Positions 24,413 to 32,685 of a DNA stretch of 64,000 nucleotides are shown here, piece by piece. The DNA lies in assembly GCF_024979315.1 (NCBI RefSeq), contig NZ_JANLCK010000005.1, positions 1-64,000 of the forward strand. Direction: 5' to 3'. Position 1 is the stretch's first letter; each line of letters opens with the position of its first letter. Under the pieces are notes generated by a model that was given only the letters and a program-made list of their open reading frames with translations, ran no database searches and had not been told where the DNA came from. Both the position numbers and the translations under genes were made by a program. The stretch comes from Herbiconiux oxytropis. Lineage in GTDB: Bacteria; Actinomycetota; Actinomycetes; Actinomycetales; Microbacteriaceae.

Positions 24413-25567
24413 CTACTCGGCCGCCGCCACGAACTCGCCGCCGTCGACCTGGAGGAAGATCAGCTCGCCGAGCCGGTCGCCGCCGTCGTCGAAGGTGATG
24501 TCGCCCGTGACCCCGCCGAAGCCGTCGATGGAGGCCAGGGCCTCGGCCACGGCGGCACGATCGGTGGATCCGGCCTCGGTGATGGCCTCGGCGACCACCA
24601 TGGTGGCGTCGTAGGCGAGGGCCGCCCACGAACTCGGCTCCTTGTCGAACTTCGCCGTGAAGGCGTCGATGAAGGCGGAGGACGCGTCGGTGCCCGCTGC
24701 CGCGGAGAAGGCCGAGTAGACGGTCATCCCCTCGACGGCGTCGCCGCCGAGCGAGACGAGGTCGGGGCTCACGGCGCCGTCGGTGCCGTAGATCGGCAGC
24801 TCGGAGCCGCTCGAGCGCAGCTGCGTCGCGATCTTGGCGGCCTCGGTGTAGAAGCCACCGATGAAGATCGCCTCCGGATCGTCGGCCAGTGCGGTGTTCA
24901 CGATCGTGCCGAAGTCCACGGCGCCGAGCTGGTAGGCCTGCGAGCTCGTGACCTCGCCGCCCGCCTCCTCGAAGGCGGTGCTGAAGGCCTCGGCCACGCC
25001 CTGGCCGTAGTCGTCCTGCTGGTAGAGCACGGCGACCTTCTCCACTCCGCCGTCGGCGACGTGCGTGCCCATCTCGGCGCCCTGGTAGGCGTCGGTGAAG
25101 ACGTCGCGGAAGAAGACGTCGCTCGCACCCGTGAGCTCGGGTGAGGTGACGGCGGAGGCCACGATCGGCAGGCCGCAGCTGTCGTAGACGGGCAGCGCCG
25201 AGAGGGCCACGCTCGAGAAGCTGTAGCCGAGCACCGCGGCGATGGCGGTGTCGTCGCAGAACTGCTGCGCGACCACGGGGCCGTTGGCGGGCGATCCCTC
25301 GTCGTCGGCCGAGACGATCTTCACCTGGCGGCCGTCGATGCCGCCGCCGTCGTTGAGCTCCTCCACGGCGAGGTCGACGCCTTCCCGCATCTCGAGGCCG
25401 TAGCTGGCGAAGTCGCCGGTGAGCGTGGCCGTGTAACCGAGGGCGATCTCGCCCTCGGCGTCTCCGGATCCGGAGTCGGAGCTCGCGCTGCTCGAGCAGG
25501 CCGCGAGCGTGAGCGAGAGCGCGGCGACGGCGGCGAGGGAGGCCGCCGTGGTGGTGCGTCGGATCAT
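24413..25567 (-). CDS. Liv-type substrate-binding lipoprotein
   Basis: 384 residues from ATG at 25567. A signal peptide with lipobox LAAC ends near residue 24, followed by a serine/glycine-rich tether. The periplasmic-binding fold of the LivJ/LivK (Peripla_BP_6) type is shown by EIALGYTATLTGDFASYG, IVSADDEGSPANGPVVAQQF and GVEKVAVLYQQDDYGQG. It captures the solute at the outer face of the membrane. The start lies 1 nt after the RidA stop; an in-frame TTG at 25576 is a weaker choice. The ligand cannot be read from sequence. Confidence 0.93.
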   Translation of the reverse strand: MIRRTTTAASLAAVAALSLTLAACSSSASSDSGSGDAEGEIALGYTATLTGDFASYGLEMREGVDLAVEELNDGGGIDGRQVKIVSADDEGSPANGPVVAQQFCDDTAIAAVLGYSFSSVALSALPVYDSCGLPIVASAVTSPELTGASDVFFRDVFTDAYQGAEMGTHVADGGVEKVAVLYQQDDYGQGVAEAFSTAFEEAGGEVTSSQAYQLGAVDFGTIVNTALADDPEAIFIGGFYTEAAKIATQLRSSGSELPIYGTDGAVSPDLVSLGGDAVEGMTVYSAFSAAAGTDASSAFIDAFTAKFDKEPSSWAALAYDATMVVAEAITEAGSTDRAAVAEALASIDGFGGVTGDITFDDGGDRLGELIFLQVDGGEFVAAAE

Positions 25568-25568
25568 G

Positions 25569-26060
25569 TCAATCAACCGTTTCTATAGTGAGGACGTTCT
25601 CGAAGCAGTGGTTGCCGGCGAGGGCCGCGACGCCGATGGTGGCGCGCCCGCCGAGGCCGGCCTCCTTCCCGAAGAGCTCGAGGAAGAGGTCTGTGGCACC
25701 GCTGGAGATGAGGTGGACATCGGTGAACCCGGGAGCGACGGCGACGTAGTTCAGCGAACCGACGAGGCTCTTCACCCGATCGAGGCTCCCCAGGGCCAGC
25801 CGGATGGTGGCGAGGCAGTTGAGGGCGGTGAGGCGAGCGGCCTCATAGCCCTCGTCGACCGTGACCTCGGCACCGAGGCGGCCCGCGTGGAGCGCGGCGC
25901 CTTCGTGGCCGGGGGCGTCTTCGACGTGACCGGAGAGGAACAGCAGGTTCCCGGTCTTGTGGAAGGCCTTCATCGAGCCGTACGAGAGGCCGTGATACGG
26001 CACGGCCGAGTAGTCCGGAACAGCGAGGCCGAGGTCGGCGGCGCGGGATTCGAACGACAC
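25569..26060 (-). CDS. RidA/YjgF-family protein
   Basis: 163 residues from GTG at 26060, which has GAGGAG 5 nt upstream (MSFESRAADLGLAVPDYSAV). FHKTGNLLFLSGHVE and the closing ATIGVAALAGNHCFENVLTIE match the enamine/imine deaminase subfamily with N-terminal extension. RidA proteins hydrolyse reactive 2-aminoacrylate or other imines, or act in RutC-like steps of catabolism. The usual catalytic Arg of archetypal RidA is not obvious at its position, so enzymatic activity is uncertain. First gene of the Liv operon. Confidence 0.88.
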   Translation of the reverse strand: MSFESRAADLGLAVPDYSAVPYHGLSYGSMKAFHKTGNLLFLSGHVEDAPGHEGAALHAGRLGAEVTVDEGYEAARLTALNCLATIRLALGSLDRVKSLVGSLNYVAVAPGFTDVHLISSGATDLFLELFGKEAGLGGRATIGVAALAGNHCFENVLTIETVD

Positions 26061-26387
26061 GGGTGCTCCTCGGGTGTGGTGCGGGTGGTGGTTGCTAAAT
26101 CGTGACAGCAGGCGCTGGGTGAAGCAACCGAAGGGCAGAGGATTTACGTGGTGGAAACATGATGTAACGTGCGGAATCGGTTGCCGCAGCACGGTCGAGG
26201 TGCTGTTTCCCGCAGGATTCCGGGCCGGATCGACCTCCGTGGGGGTGCCAAGTCGGGCTGCCCGGTGTTTCGGGGGTGTGGCCGCTGTGTAAAAAGATCC
26301 CGGATGGCATCCGATCGGTTTGACAGGGCTTCTCGGCGCTTCCCATCATCAGAGGGCATCCCCCCTCAACGCGATACGGAGACACCC
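26061..26387. promoter_or_regulatory. 327-bp divergent control region of the catabolic island
   Basis: Second spacer over 300 bp. It separates RidA (minus) from the flavin monooxygenase (plus). The half-site GGTTGC occurs three times in alternating orientation: 26090-26095, inverted at 26124-26129, and 26179-26184. Around 26155 there are nested dyads: CAGCA/TGCTG, GCAACCGA/TCGGTTGC and TTAC/GTAA share nearly the same centre. TTGACA (26320-26325) with CATCAT (26344-26349), 18 bp apart, is a candidate promoter for the monooxygenase. No gene is seen. Confidence 0.5.
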
Positions 26388-27698
26388 ATGTTTCATCTCG
26401 GCTGGTTCGTCGGCAACGGGTACAGCGTGCAGTCGTGGAACCGCGACTGGGCCGGCACCGACAACGAGGACTGGTACTCGCCGGCGCTCTACTCCGACGC
26501 CGCCAGGGCCCTCGAGCGAGCCGCCTTCGACTTCATGGTGTTCCAGGACGGCCTCATGGTGCCCGACATCTTCGGCGGCAGCATGGAGGCCGATCTGAAG
26601 TTCGCCCAGGAGATCCCACGCTCGGACCCGACCGCCATGGTGGCGATCCTCTCCCAGGTCACGAAGAACCTCGGCTACATCCCCACCATCTCGACCTCGT
26701 TCTACCCGCCCTTCATGGCGGCCCGGATGCTCACGACCCTCGATCAGCTCTCGAGCGGTCACGCTGGCGGCAACCTGGTGACCTCGGCGAGCGACAGAGC
26801 CGCCCAGAACTTCGGGTTCGACAATCACCACGCCCACGACCTGCGCTACGAGATGGCCGAGGAGTGGGCCGATCTCGTGACGCAGCTCTGGGACTCGTGG
26901 GAGCCCGGATCCGTGATCATGGACACCGAGAAGCACGTCTTCGCCGACTACACGAAAGTGCACCCGATCGAATTCGAGGGCCGCTTCTACTCCTCCCGCG
27001 GTCCTCTCAACACACCGCCCGGGCCCCAGGGCCGTCCCGTCATCTCGCAGGCGGGCGGCTCCCCCGCCGGCCGCGAATTCGGCGCCAGGTTCGCCGACGT
27101 GATCTTCTGCGTGCCCAACGGCCTCGACTCCATGAGGGCCTACCGCGAGGACATCCACCGCAGGATGGAGAAGTACGGCCGGGAGCCGGGCGAGTGCAAG
27201 ATCCTCTTCATGGTCGATCCCGTCATCGGCGAGACCGATCAGGTGGCCCGCGACATCGCCTCCGCCCGCGCCGAGGCCAAGCGGAGCGACGCCTACGTCG
27301 AAGAGCACCTGTCGGTGATGTCGTACTTCAGCGGCATCGACTTCGCCGCCTTCGACCTCGATCAGCCGATGCCCGATCTCGATGGCAAGGTCAACGCCCA
27401 GCAGAGCACGATGGCGCGGTACCAGAAGGATGCCGCGGGCAAGACCCTGCGCGAGCTCGTGATCGAGCACAACATGGTGGCCACGATCGACCTCGTCGGC
27501 AGCCCCGCCACGGTGGCCGCGAAGATGGGCGAGGTCATGGAGGAGGTGGGCGGAGACGGGTTCCTGCTCTCGGGCCCGCTCAACCGCAAGAACATCGCCG
27601 AGATCACCGACGGCCTCGTGCCCGAGCTGAAGCGGCTCGGACTCACCCGGCCGCGCTACACGAAGCCGACCCTGCGGGAGAACCTGCGCGAGTTCTGA
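26388..27698 (+). CDS. LLM-class flavin-dependent monooxygenase (NtaA-like)
   Basis: 436 residues from ATG at 26388 with GGAGA 5 nt upstream. The NtaA/DmoA family pattern is shown by FMVFQDGLMVPDIFGGSMEA, STSFYPPFMAARMLTTLDQL, GGNLVTSASDRAAQNFG and the flavin-phosphate loop ISQAGGSPAGREFGARFAD. It needs reduced FMN from a partner reductase and should oxygenate an N-alkyl, S-alkyl or similar compound. It is divergent from the RidA-Liv-GGT-LLM operon and followed by a convergent LacI gene, so both monooxygenases bracket one pathway. The frame upstream of the ATG is promoter sequence. Confidence 0.92.
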   Translation: MFHLGWFVGNGYSVQSWNRDWAGTDNEDWYSPALYSDAARALERAAFDFMVFQDGLMVPDIFGGSMEADLKFAQEIPRSDPTAMVAILSQVTKNLGYIPTISTSFYPPFMAARMLTTLDQLSSGHAGGNLVTSASDRAAQNFGFDNHHAHDLRYEMAEEWADLVTQLWDSWEPGSVIMDTEKHVFADYTKVHPIEFEGRFYSSRGPLNTPPGPQGRPVISQAGGSPAGREFGARFADVIFCVPNGLDSMRAYREDIHRRMEKYGREPGECKILFMVDPVIGETDQVARDIASARAEAKRSDAYVEEHLSVMSYFSGIDFAAFDLDQPMPDLDGKVNAQQSTMARYQKDAAGKTLRELVIEHNMVATIDLVGSPATVAAKMGEVMEEVGGDGFLLSGPLNRKNIAEITDGLVPELKRLGLTRPRYTKPTLRENLREF

Positions 27699-27705
27699 GC
27701 GACGT

Positions 27706-27780
27706 CAGCGCACCGCGGACCAGACGGTCACGGGTCAGACGGCCGCGAGTCAGACGGCCGCGGGTCAGACTGCCGCGGGA
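27706..27780. repeat. 15-bp tandem repeats across the lacI stop codon
   Basis: Four units of the form CAGACGGCCGCGGGT lie head to tail at 27721-27735, 27736-27750, 27751-27765 and 27766-27780, with a decayed fifth at 27706-27720. Each unit carries TCA, an in-frame stop read on the minus strand, so the lacI stop (27765-27767) is repeated. Copy number could vary without changing the protein. Confidence 0.8.
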
Positions 27781-28790
27781 GCGGCGCCTCGGCCGAGGGT
27801 CGAGGCGCGCGCCCGCAGGTCGATCGTGAACGCCTCCTGCACCTCCTCGGCGGCCGGACCGGGGTCACCGAGGGCCTGCAGCAGCAGGGCGGCGCAGCGC
27901 ACGCCGAAATCGCGGGCGTGCAGGTCGATCGCGGTCACCGGAGGGTCGCACATCTCCATGGCGAGGCTGTCGGCATAGGCCGTGACGAGCACGTCGTCGC
28001 CCACCGAGAGCCCCAGGGCCCTGGCCGCCGACACCGCACCGACAGCCGATCCGTCGGGAGCCGAGATGATGGCATCCGGAGTGGCGCTCGCGGTGAGGAG
28101 CCCGGTCGTGGTGCGCCGCACGTCGTCGGGGGTCGCGCGGCGGGTGGAGTCCTCCAGCAGCGGCTGGATCGCCTGCTCCGCGCACCAGTCGAGGTAGGAG
28201 GCCCGCACCTCGCGGGCCCACGCCGTGGTGGTGGGCGGGGCCAGGAGGGCCGGACGCCGCGCTCCCCGCTCGAGCAGGTGGTCGAGGATGGCGCGCATGC
28301 CGGATGCGTGGTCGGAGTACACCGTGCCCCAGGGCCGGTCCGCTCCGGCGGGAGCGATCTCACCGCTCACCACGGGCATCCGGCTGGCCAGGATGCTGCG
28401 GACGGAGTCGTCGTCGTCCGGCGGATCGATGAGGATGAAGCCGTCGACGTGGGCCCGGCCGGCGTCGCGCGCGCGGCCGCCCGGCACGATCGTGACCGAG
28501 AGCGAGCTCGCGGCCGCCACCTCGACCACACCGAAGAGGAAGTTCATGTAGTAGGCCAGCCCGTTGGTGCTCTCGGGCAGGTAGATGCCGATGGCGCCGG
28601 CCTTGGCCCGGCGGAGGTTGCGGGCCCCGATGTTGACCGCGTAGTCGAGCTCGGCCGCGATCCGGCGCACGCGCTCGCGCGTCTCGTCCGACAGCCGGCC
28701 CGTGCCCGTGAGCGCGAACGAGACCGTGGCCCGCGAGACGCCGGCCGCCCGCGCGACGTCTTCGAGGGTGGTCGGCCTGGAGCGGTTCAC
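27765..28790 (-). CDS. LacI-family transcriptional regulator
   Basis: 341 residues from GTG at 28790. The N-terminal LacI helix-turn-helix and hinge are clear (TTLEDVARAAGVSRATVSFA, then IAAELDYAVNIGARNLRRAK), followed by a periplasmic-binding-like sensor domain (AIGIYLPESTNGLAYYMNFL and VTAYADSLAMEMCDPPVTAI). It is convergent with the monooxygenase gene and is the only regulator in the island, so it probably binds the region 26061-26387 and responds to the pathway substrate. TAGCGT lies 6 nt before the GTG. Confidence 0.93.
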   Translation of the reverse strand: MNRSRPTTLEDVARAAGVSRATVSFALTGTGRLSDETRERVRRIAAELDYAVNIGARNLRRAKAGAIGIYLPESTNGLAYYMNFLFGVVEVAAASSLSVTIVPGGRARDAGRAHVDGFILIDPPDDDDSVRSILASRMPVVSGEIAPAGADRPWGTVYSDHASGMRAILDHLLERGARRPALLAPPTTTAWAREVRASYLDWCAEQAIQPLLEDSTRRATPDDVRRTTTGLLTASATPDAIISAPDGSAVGAVSAARALGLSVGDDVLVTAYADSLAMEMCDPPVTAIDLHARDFGVRCAALLLQALGDPGPAAEEVQEAFTIDLRARASTLGRGAAPAAV

Positions 28791-28796
28791 GCTGTG

Positions 28797-28802
28797 ACGC
28801 TA
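28797..28802 (-). promoter_or_regulatory. -10 hexamer TAGCGT of lacI, leaderless start
   Basis: TAGCGT on the minus strand ends exactly 6 nt before the GTG at 28790. No ribosome binding site. Confidence 0.55.
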
Positions 28803-28855
28803 CCAGCATGCCGCGGCGAGCATGGATCCCGGACGAGTACGAACCCGGAAACGAC

Positions 28856-28879
28856 GAAGGCCGCCCGGAGGCGGCCTTC
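28856..28879 (-). terminator. terminator hairpin of tRNA-Ala
   Basis: Perfect 10-bp arms GAAGGCCGCC (28856-28865) and GGCGGCCTTC (28870-28879) with loop CGGA. It lies 4 nt beyond the CCA end of the tRNA in the direction of its transcription. Confidence 0.75.
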
Positions 28880-28883
28880 TGTG

Positions 28884-28959
28884 TGGTGGACCCGAGGGGA
28901 TTCGAACCCCTGACCCCCTGCATGCCATGCAGGTGCGCTACCAGCTGCGCCACGGGCCC
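28884..28959 (-). tRNA. tRNA-Ala (anticodon GGC)
   Basis: 76 nt on the minus strand including an encoded CCA end. The acceptor stem GGGCCCG pairs with CGGGTCC and contains the G3:U70 wobble pair that identifies alanine tRNAs. The anticodon arm is CCTGC-ATGGCAT-GCAGG, giving anticodon GGC (codon GCC). The T arm is GGGG-TTCGAAT-CCCC. The tRNA reads through into arginine-rich chance frames on both strands, which were ignored. Confidence 0.97.
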
Positions 28960-28963
28960 GGAT

Positions 28964-29006
28964 GCTGAGTGTCTCAGCCTGGGCGTTCTTTCCGCTCTCG
29001 CGGAAA
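28964..29006 (-). other. two small hairpins between rsfS and tRNA-Ala
   Basis: GCTGAG-tgt-CTCAGC (28964-28978) and TTTCCGC-tctc-GCGGAAA (28989-29006) are perfect dyads. The second, just after the rsfS stop, could end the nadD-rsfS transcript. TAACCT on the minus strand near 29016-29021 could be a tRNA -10, in which case both dyads lie in the tRNA precursor leader. Confidence 0.4.
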
Positions 29007-29014
29007 CAACTTGT

Positions 29015-29401
29015 CTAGGTTACTACATCTTCGGAGTGGTTCTGAACACCCGTGAGAGGAACCACGGGGCAGTCCTTCCACAGTCGCTCGAGCGAGTAGT
29101 AGGTGCGGTCCTCCTCGTGGAAGACGTGCACGACGAGGTCGCCGAAGTCGAGCAGCACCCAGCGGCCCTCGGCGAGGCCCTCACGACGGATGACCTTCGT
29201 GCCGGACTCGGCCAGACGGTCGAGGATCTCCTCGGCGATGGCCGTGACGTTGCGCTCGTTGCGACCCGAGGCCAGCAGGAACACATCGGTGAGGGGCAGG
29301 GGGCCCGACACGTCGAGTGCCACGAGGTTCTCGGCCTGCTTGGAGTCGGCCGCGACGGCGGCCAGCTGTGCGATCTCGATCGAATGGGGTGTGGCGCTCA
29401 C
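29015..29401 (-). CDS. rsfS: ribosome silencing factor RsfS
   Basis: 128 residues from GTG at 29401. The RsfS/YbeB fold is shown by VALDVSGPLPLTDVFLLASG, NVTAIAEEILDRL and the GRWVLLDFGDLVVHVFHEED core, with YYSLERLWKDC at the end. It binds ribosomal protein L14 and blocks joining of the subunits during starvation. The place beside nadD is the conserved one in actinobacteria and firmicutes. Confidence 0.95.
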   Translation of the reverse strand: MSATPHSIEIAQLAAVAADSKQAENLVALDVSGPLPLTDVFLLASGRNERNVTAIAEEILDRLAESGTKVIRREGLAEGRWVLLDFGDLVVHVFHEEDRTYYSLERLWKDCPVVPLTGVQNHSEDVVT

Positions 29402-29441
29402 GAAGGCTTTCTTGACAGGGGAAGGAGACCGTCGACGGGAA

Positions 29442-30419
29442 TCAGAAGACCCGGAAGACGAAGACGGCCAGGAGGAGGCTGACGACGCCCACCGCGAGCA
29501 CGCCCGCGGTGACGGCGAGCACGACCGGGGCGTTCGCCCGCGCGCGCTTGGGCGGGGCGATCAGCGAGGTCGAGGACGTGTTCGTGCTGATGGCGCGGCT
29601 CGCGGCCACGGGGGCCACGTCGGAGCCCTGGGTCTCGGTCTCGGAGCGCTCGAGCAGCGCGTCGAGGTCGGTGGCCTCGAGGCCCGAGGCGGGGGCGCCG
29701 AGGGTGCCGAAGCTCGCGGGCAGGTCGATCGATCCGGTGATGATGACCTCGCCCGTCTCGTCGAGCGCCGTTCCGACGTCGTTCGAGCCGGGAACGGTGG
29801 GCAGCACGAGGGCGCTCGTGGTGGAGATCGAGTTCGTGGCCGCATTGTTGCGGAGCGAGATGAGGTCGTCGAACGACGACGGCAGCTGATCGCTCGAGGC
29901 CTTGGCGCGCTCGGCGGGGCTCTGGAACAGCGGGGCGAGCTTCGGCGCGTTGGCTTCCCGCTCCTCGGCCTCGACGTGGGCCGCAGCCTCGGACGTGGGG
30001 TCGACGGTGGCGGCGATCGGAACGTCGATCACCATCTCCTCGACGACGGTCTCGCGCTCCTCGGTGAGGGGCACGATCTCGATGACGGGCTGCACGCGGG
30101 TGGCGTCGTCGACGGAGTCGGTCTCGTCGTCGGAGACGACCTCGGGCACGATGGTGTCTTCGGCCACGTCGTCGGAGTCGTCGACCACGGACTCGGTGGC
30201 GGGCTCGGCGACGAAGGGCCCGGCGGCGACAGGCTCAGCGGCGACGGGCTCGGCGATGACGGGCGCGGCTGCTGCCGGCCCGGTGGCCTCGGCCTTGCGG
30301 GCCGCCTCCGCCTCGTCGGCGGCCTTGGCGTCGGCGTCGCGCTCCTTGCGCGGCTTCTGACGCTCCATCTCGCGCAGCTGACGACGCGTCAGCGGCTGCT
30401 CTCCCTGGGACGAACTCAT
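29442..30419 (-). CDS. single-pass membrane protein of the nadD-rsfS cluster
   Basis: 325 residues. It begins with a conserved basic motif ([20 protein letters not shown]) and continues with a long alanine-, valine- and glutamate-rich disordered region. One transmembrane helix lies at the very C-terminus ([20 protein letters not shown]), so most of the chain is cytosolic and tail-anchored. Such proteins are regularly found between nadD and rsfS in Microbacteriaceae, but their role is unknown. The ATG overlaps the nadD stop (ATGA), which indicates translational coupling. Confidence 0.8.
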   Translation of the reverse strand: MSSSQGEQPLTRRQLREMERQKPRKERDADAKAADEAEAARKAEATGPAAAAPVIAEPVAAEPVAAGPFVAEPATESVVDDSDDVAEDTIVPEVVSDDETDSVDDATRVQPVIEIVPLTEERETVVEEMVIDVPIAATVDPTSEAAAHVEAEEREANAPKLAPLFQSPAERAKASSDQLPSSFDDLISLRNNAATNSISTTSALVLPTVPGSNDVGTALDETGEVIITGSIDLPASFGTLGAPASGLEATDLDALLERSETETQGSDVAPVAASRAISTNTSSTSLIAPPKRARANAPVVLAVTAGVLAVGVVSLLLAVFVFRVF

Positions 30420-31045
30420 TCAACACTCCGATATAGATGGTGCTTGGTGATGTACTGAACGACACCGTCGGGTACCAAGTACCACACCGGAAAACCCCGG
30501 CCGACCCGGCCGCGACAGTCAGTGGACGATATCGCTAGCGCAGGAACTTCCAAATAGCTTACGTCCTGGCGCGGCAAAGACGAAATGGCGAAGGTGTGAC
30601 CCGGCCGTGAGACCGCCACGAAATGGGCGAGATCCCACAGCTCGTCGACGTCCTTCCAGTTCAGGATCTGCGCGATCGCGTCGGCTCCCGAGATGAAGAA
30701 GAGGTCGGCATCCGGATGCGCGGCGGCGATGTCGCGCAGGGTGTCGATCGTGTAGGTCACACCGCCGCGGTCGATGTCGACCCGGCTCACGGTGAAGCGT
30801 GGGTTCGACGCGGTGGCGATGACGGTCATCAGATAGCGGTGCTCGGCCGGGGTGACCGGCTGCTTGTGCCATGGCCGCCCGGTGGGCACGAAGACGACCT
30901 CGTCGAGGTCGAACGAGGTCGCAACCTCGCTGGCGGCCACGAGGTGGCCGTGGTGGATGGGGTCGAAGGTTCCGCCCATCACGCCGATTCGCCGCCGGGT
31001 CCGCGCCTGGTCAGGCGTGCCCGTCGCGGGCGGATCGATGCTCAT
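30416..31045 (-). CDS. nadD: nicotinate-nucleotide adenylyltransferase
   Basis: 209 residues from ATG at 31045. [12 protein letters not shown] carries the nucleotidyltransferase HxGH motif (His31 to His34), and [10 protein letters not shown] is the C-terminal ISSTxxR motif. It makes nicotinate adenine dinucleotide from NaMN and ATP in NAD synthesis. It is followed by the tail-anchored protein and rsfS, and preceded at 9 bp by a small membrane protein. Confidence 0.97.
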   Translation of the reverse strand: MSIDPPATGTPDQARTRRRIGVMGGTFDPIHHGHLVAASEVATSFDLDEVVFVPTGRPWHKQPVTPAEHRYLMTVIATASNPRFTVSRVDIDRGGVTYTIDTLRDIAAAHPDADLFFISGADAIAQILNWKDVDELWDLAHFVAVSRPGHTFAISSLPRQDVSYLEVPALAISSTDCRGRVGRGFPVWYLVPDGVVQYITKHHLYRSVE

Positions 31046-31054
31046 CCGGTCGGA

Positions 31055-31276
31055 CTAGTGATCCGCGCCGGTGCGGTCGGCGTGGCCGTGCACGTCGTGC
31101 GTGGCGGCGTACTTGGCCGACTTCTGCGGGTGCCGGTTCGCGACGTCGCGGTAGCTCCAGGTCACGAAGCCGAGGGCAGCGAAGATGACGGCTGCGATGA
31201 GTCCGAACACGATGGGGTCGAACGGGAGGCTCGCCGGCTCGTCGACGGCCGCGAGGACACTCACCAGAACTGACAT
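31055..31276 (-). CDS. small membrane protein between proA and nadD
   Basis: 73 residues from ATG at 31276, with GGGAGA 4 nt upstream. One transmembrane helix (VFGLIAAVIFAALGFVTWSY) near residues 22-41 is followed by a polar tail ending in a His-rich stretch (THDVHGHADRTGADH). The upstream open frame is antisense to proA sequence. Small proteins of this kind sit between proA and nadD in related genomes; function unknown. Confidence 0.8.
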   Translation of the reverse strand: MSVLVSVLAAVDEPASLPFDPIVFGLIAAVIFAALGFVTWSYRDVANRHPQKSAKYAATHDVHGHADRTGADH

Positions 31277-31340
31277 TGCTTCTCCCAGGATGACGTCGGT
31301 CGGAACGAACTCTCCTACGATACCGCTAACCGGGGCCCGG

Positions 31341-32609
31341 CTACGCCCGGTGCTGCCCCGAGCCGCGCACGAGCCACTTCGTGCTCGTGAGTTCGGGCAG
31401 CCCCATCGGCCCCCTGGCGTGCAGCTTCTGGGTGGAGATGCCCACCTCGGCACCGAAGCCGAACTCTCCACCGTCGGTGAATCGCGTCGACGCATTGACC
31501 ATCACCACAGCCGAGTCGACCTCGTTGAGGAAGCGCTCGGCGTTGCCGAGGTCGTTCGTGATGATCGACTCGGTGTGGTGCGTCGAGTAGCGGCGGATGT
31601 GCTCCATCGCCTCGTCGAGGTCGCGCACGACCCGCACGGCCAGGTCGAGGCTCATGTACTCGGTCGCCCAGTCCTCCTCGGAGGCGGGCACGGCATCCGG
31701 GAACAGGCCGCGGGTGGCCTCGTCGGCGTGCAGCACGACTCCGGCCTCGCGGAGGCGCTCGAGCACCGCGGGCAGCACGCGGGGCGCCGCGGCCTCGTGC
31801 ACGAGCAGGGTCTCGAGGGCGTTGCACACGCTCGGCCGCTGCACCTTGGCGTTGTGCACGATGTCGACGGCCCAGTCGAGGCGCGCCGACTCGTCGAGGA
31901 AGACGTGCACGACACCGGCACCCGTCTCGATCACGGGCACCTTCGACTCGGTCACGACCGTCTCGATCAGCTGAGCGCTGCCGCGGGGGATGAGCACGTC
32001 GACCGCTCCCCTGGCCTGCATGAGCCGCTTGGCGCCGTCGCGCCCGAACTCGTCGATGGTCTGCACGGAGGCGGCCGGCAGTCCGACGCTCGCCAGGGCC
32101 TCCTGGATGAGCGCCACGAGCACGCGGTTGGTGTTCTCGGCGGCCGATCCGCCGCGGAGCACGACCGCGTTGCCGCTCTTGAGCGCGAGCGCCGCGATGT
32201 CGACGGTCACGTTGGGCCGGGCCTCGTAGATGGCGCCCACGACGCCGAAGGGCACCCGCACCTGGTCGATGCGCACGCCGTTCGGGAGGTTGCGGCCCTG
32301 CACGGCCTCGCCCACCGGATCCGTGAGCGCGATGATCTCGCGCACGGCCGCGGCCAGCGAGGCGAGCCTGGCCGAGTCGAGGCGGAGCCTGTCCTGGAGC
32401 GCTTCGGAGAGCCCGTTCTCCCGGCCGTTGGCGAGATCGAGGTCGTTCGCGGGGACGACTTCGCCTGCACTTGTCTCGATCGCGGCGGCGATGGCCTCGA
32501 GCGCGCGGTTCTTCAGGTCGGTGGTGACGGTCGCGAGCACGATCGCAGACTCGCGGGCGCCCTCCAGCTTCTCGTCGAACGACAGGGGCGCCACGGCGGT
32601 CTCAAGCAT
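31341..32609 (-). CDS. proA: gamma-glutamyl phosphate reductase
   Basis: 422 residues. An aldehyde-dehydrogenase fold with catalytic Cys262 in QRPSVCNALET, and the substrate segment GEFGFGAEVGISTQKLHARG near the end. It reduces glutamyl-5-phosphate with NADPH to the semialdehyde in proline synthesis. It lies 165 bp after proB; the gap holds an 83-bp palindromic element. TAGACT sits 6 nt before its ATG, so proA has its own promoter besides any read-through. Confidence 0.97.
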   Translation of the reverse strand: MLETAVAPLSFDEKLEGARESAIVLATVTTDLKNRALEAIAAAIETSAGEVVPANDLDLANGRENGLSEALQDRLRLDSARLASLAAAVREIIALTDPVGEAVQGRNLPNGVRIDQVRVPFGVVGAIYEARPNVTVDIAALALKSGNAVVLRGGSAAENTNRVLVALIQEALASVGLPAASVQTIDEFGRDGAKRLMQARGAVDVLIPRGSAQLIETVVTESKVPVIETGAGVVHVFLDESARLDWAVDIVHNAKVQRPSVCNALETLLVHEAAAPRVLPAVLERLREAGVVLHADEATRGLFPDAVPASEEDWATEYMSLDLAVRVVRDLDEAMEHIRRYSTHHTESIITNDLGNAERFLNEVDSAVVMVNASTRFTDGGEFGFGAEVGISTQKLHARGPMGLPELTSTKWLVRGSGQHRA

Positions 32610-32615
32610 GCGAGA

Positions 32616-32621
32616 AGTCTA
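32616..32621 (-). promoter_or_regulatory. -10 hexamer TAGACT of proA, leaderless start
   Basis: TAGACT on the minus strand ends exactly 6 nt before the ATG at 32609. CTGACG near 32641-32646 is a possible -35. Confidence 0.55.
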
Positions 32622-32685
32622 CTCGCGGCCCGCGGCGGCCCGTCAGTCCGGGCCCGGCCGGCCGGGGTTGGCCACCCCCTCCGCG

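Noticed and set aside
25569-26192. Longer N-terminus for the RidA-like protein starting at 26192
   Set aside because: The extension lies in the divergent control region, is His/Pro-rich, and the GTG at 26060 has an excellent ribosome binding site and family-like start.
17773-28802. Horizontally acquired genomic island
   Set aside because: GC content and codon use look like the neighbours, and no integrase, transposase or att-like repeat flanks the block. The tRNA-Ala beside it is intact and shows no duplicated 3' end in this window.
28360-28953. Frame that runs through tRNA-Ala into lacI on the minus strand
   Set aside because: Its start is the well-known false translation across a tRNA, and the rest is an out-of-frame reading of lacI.
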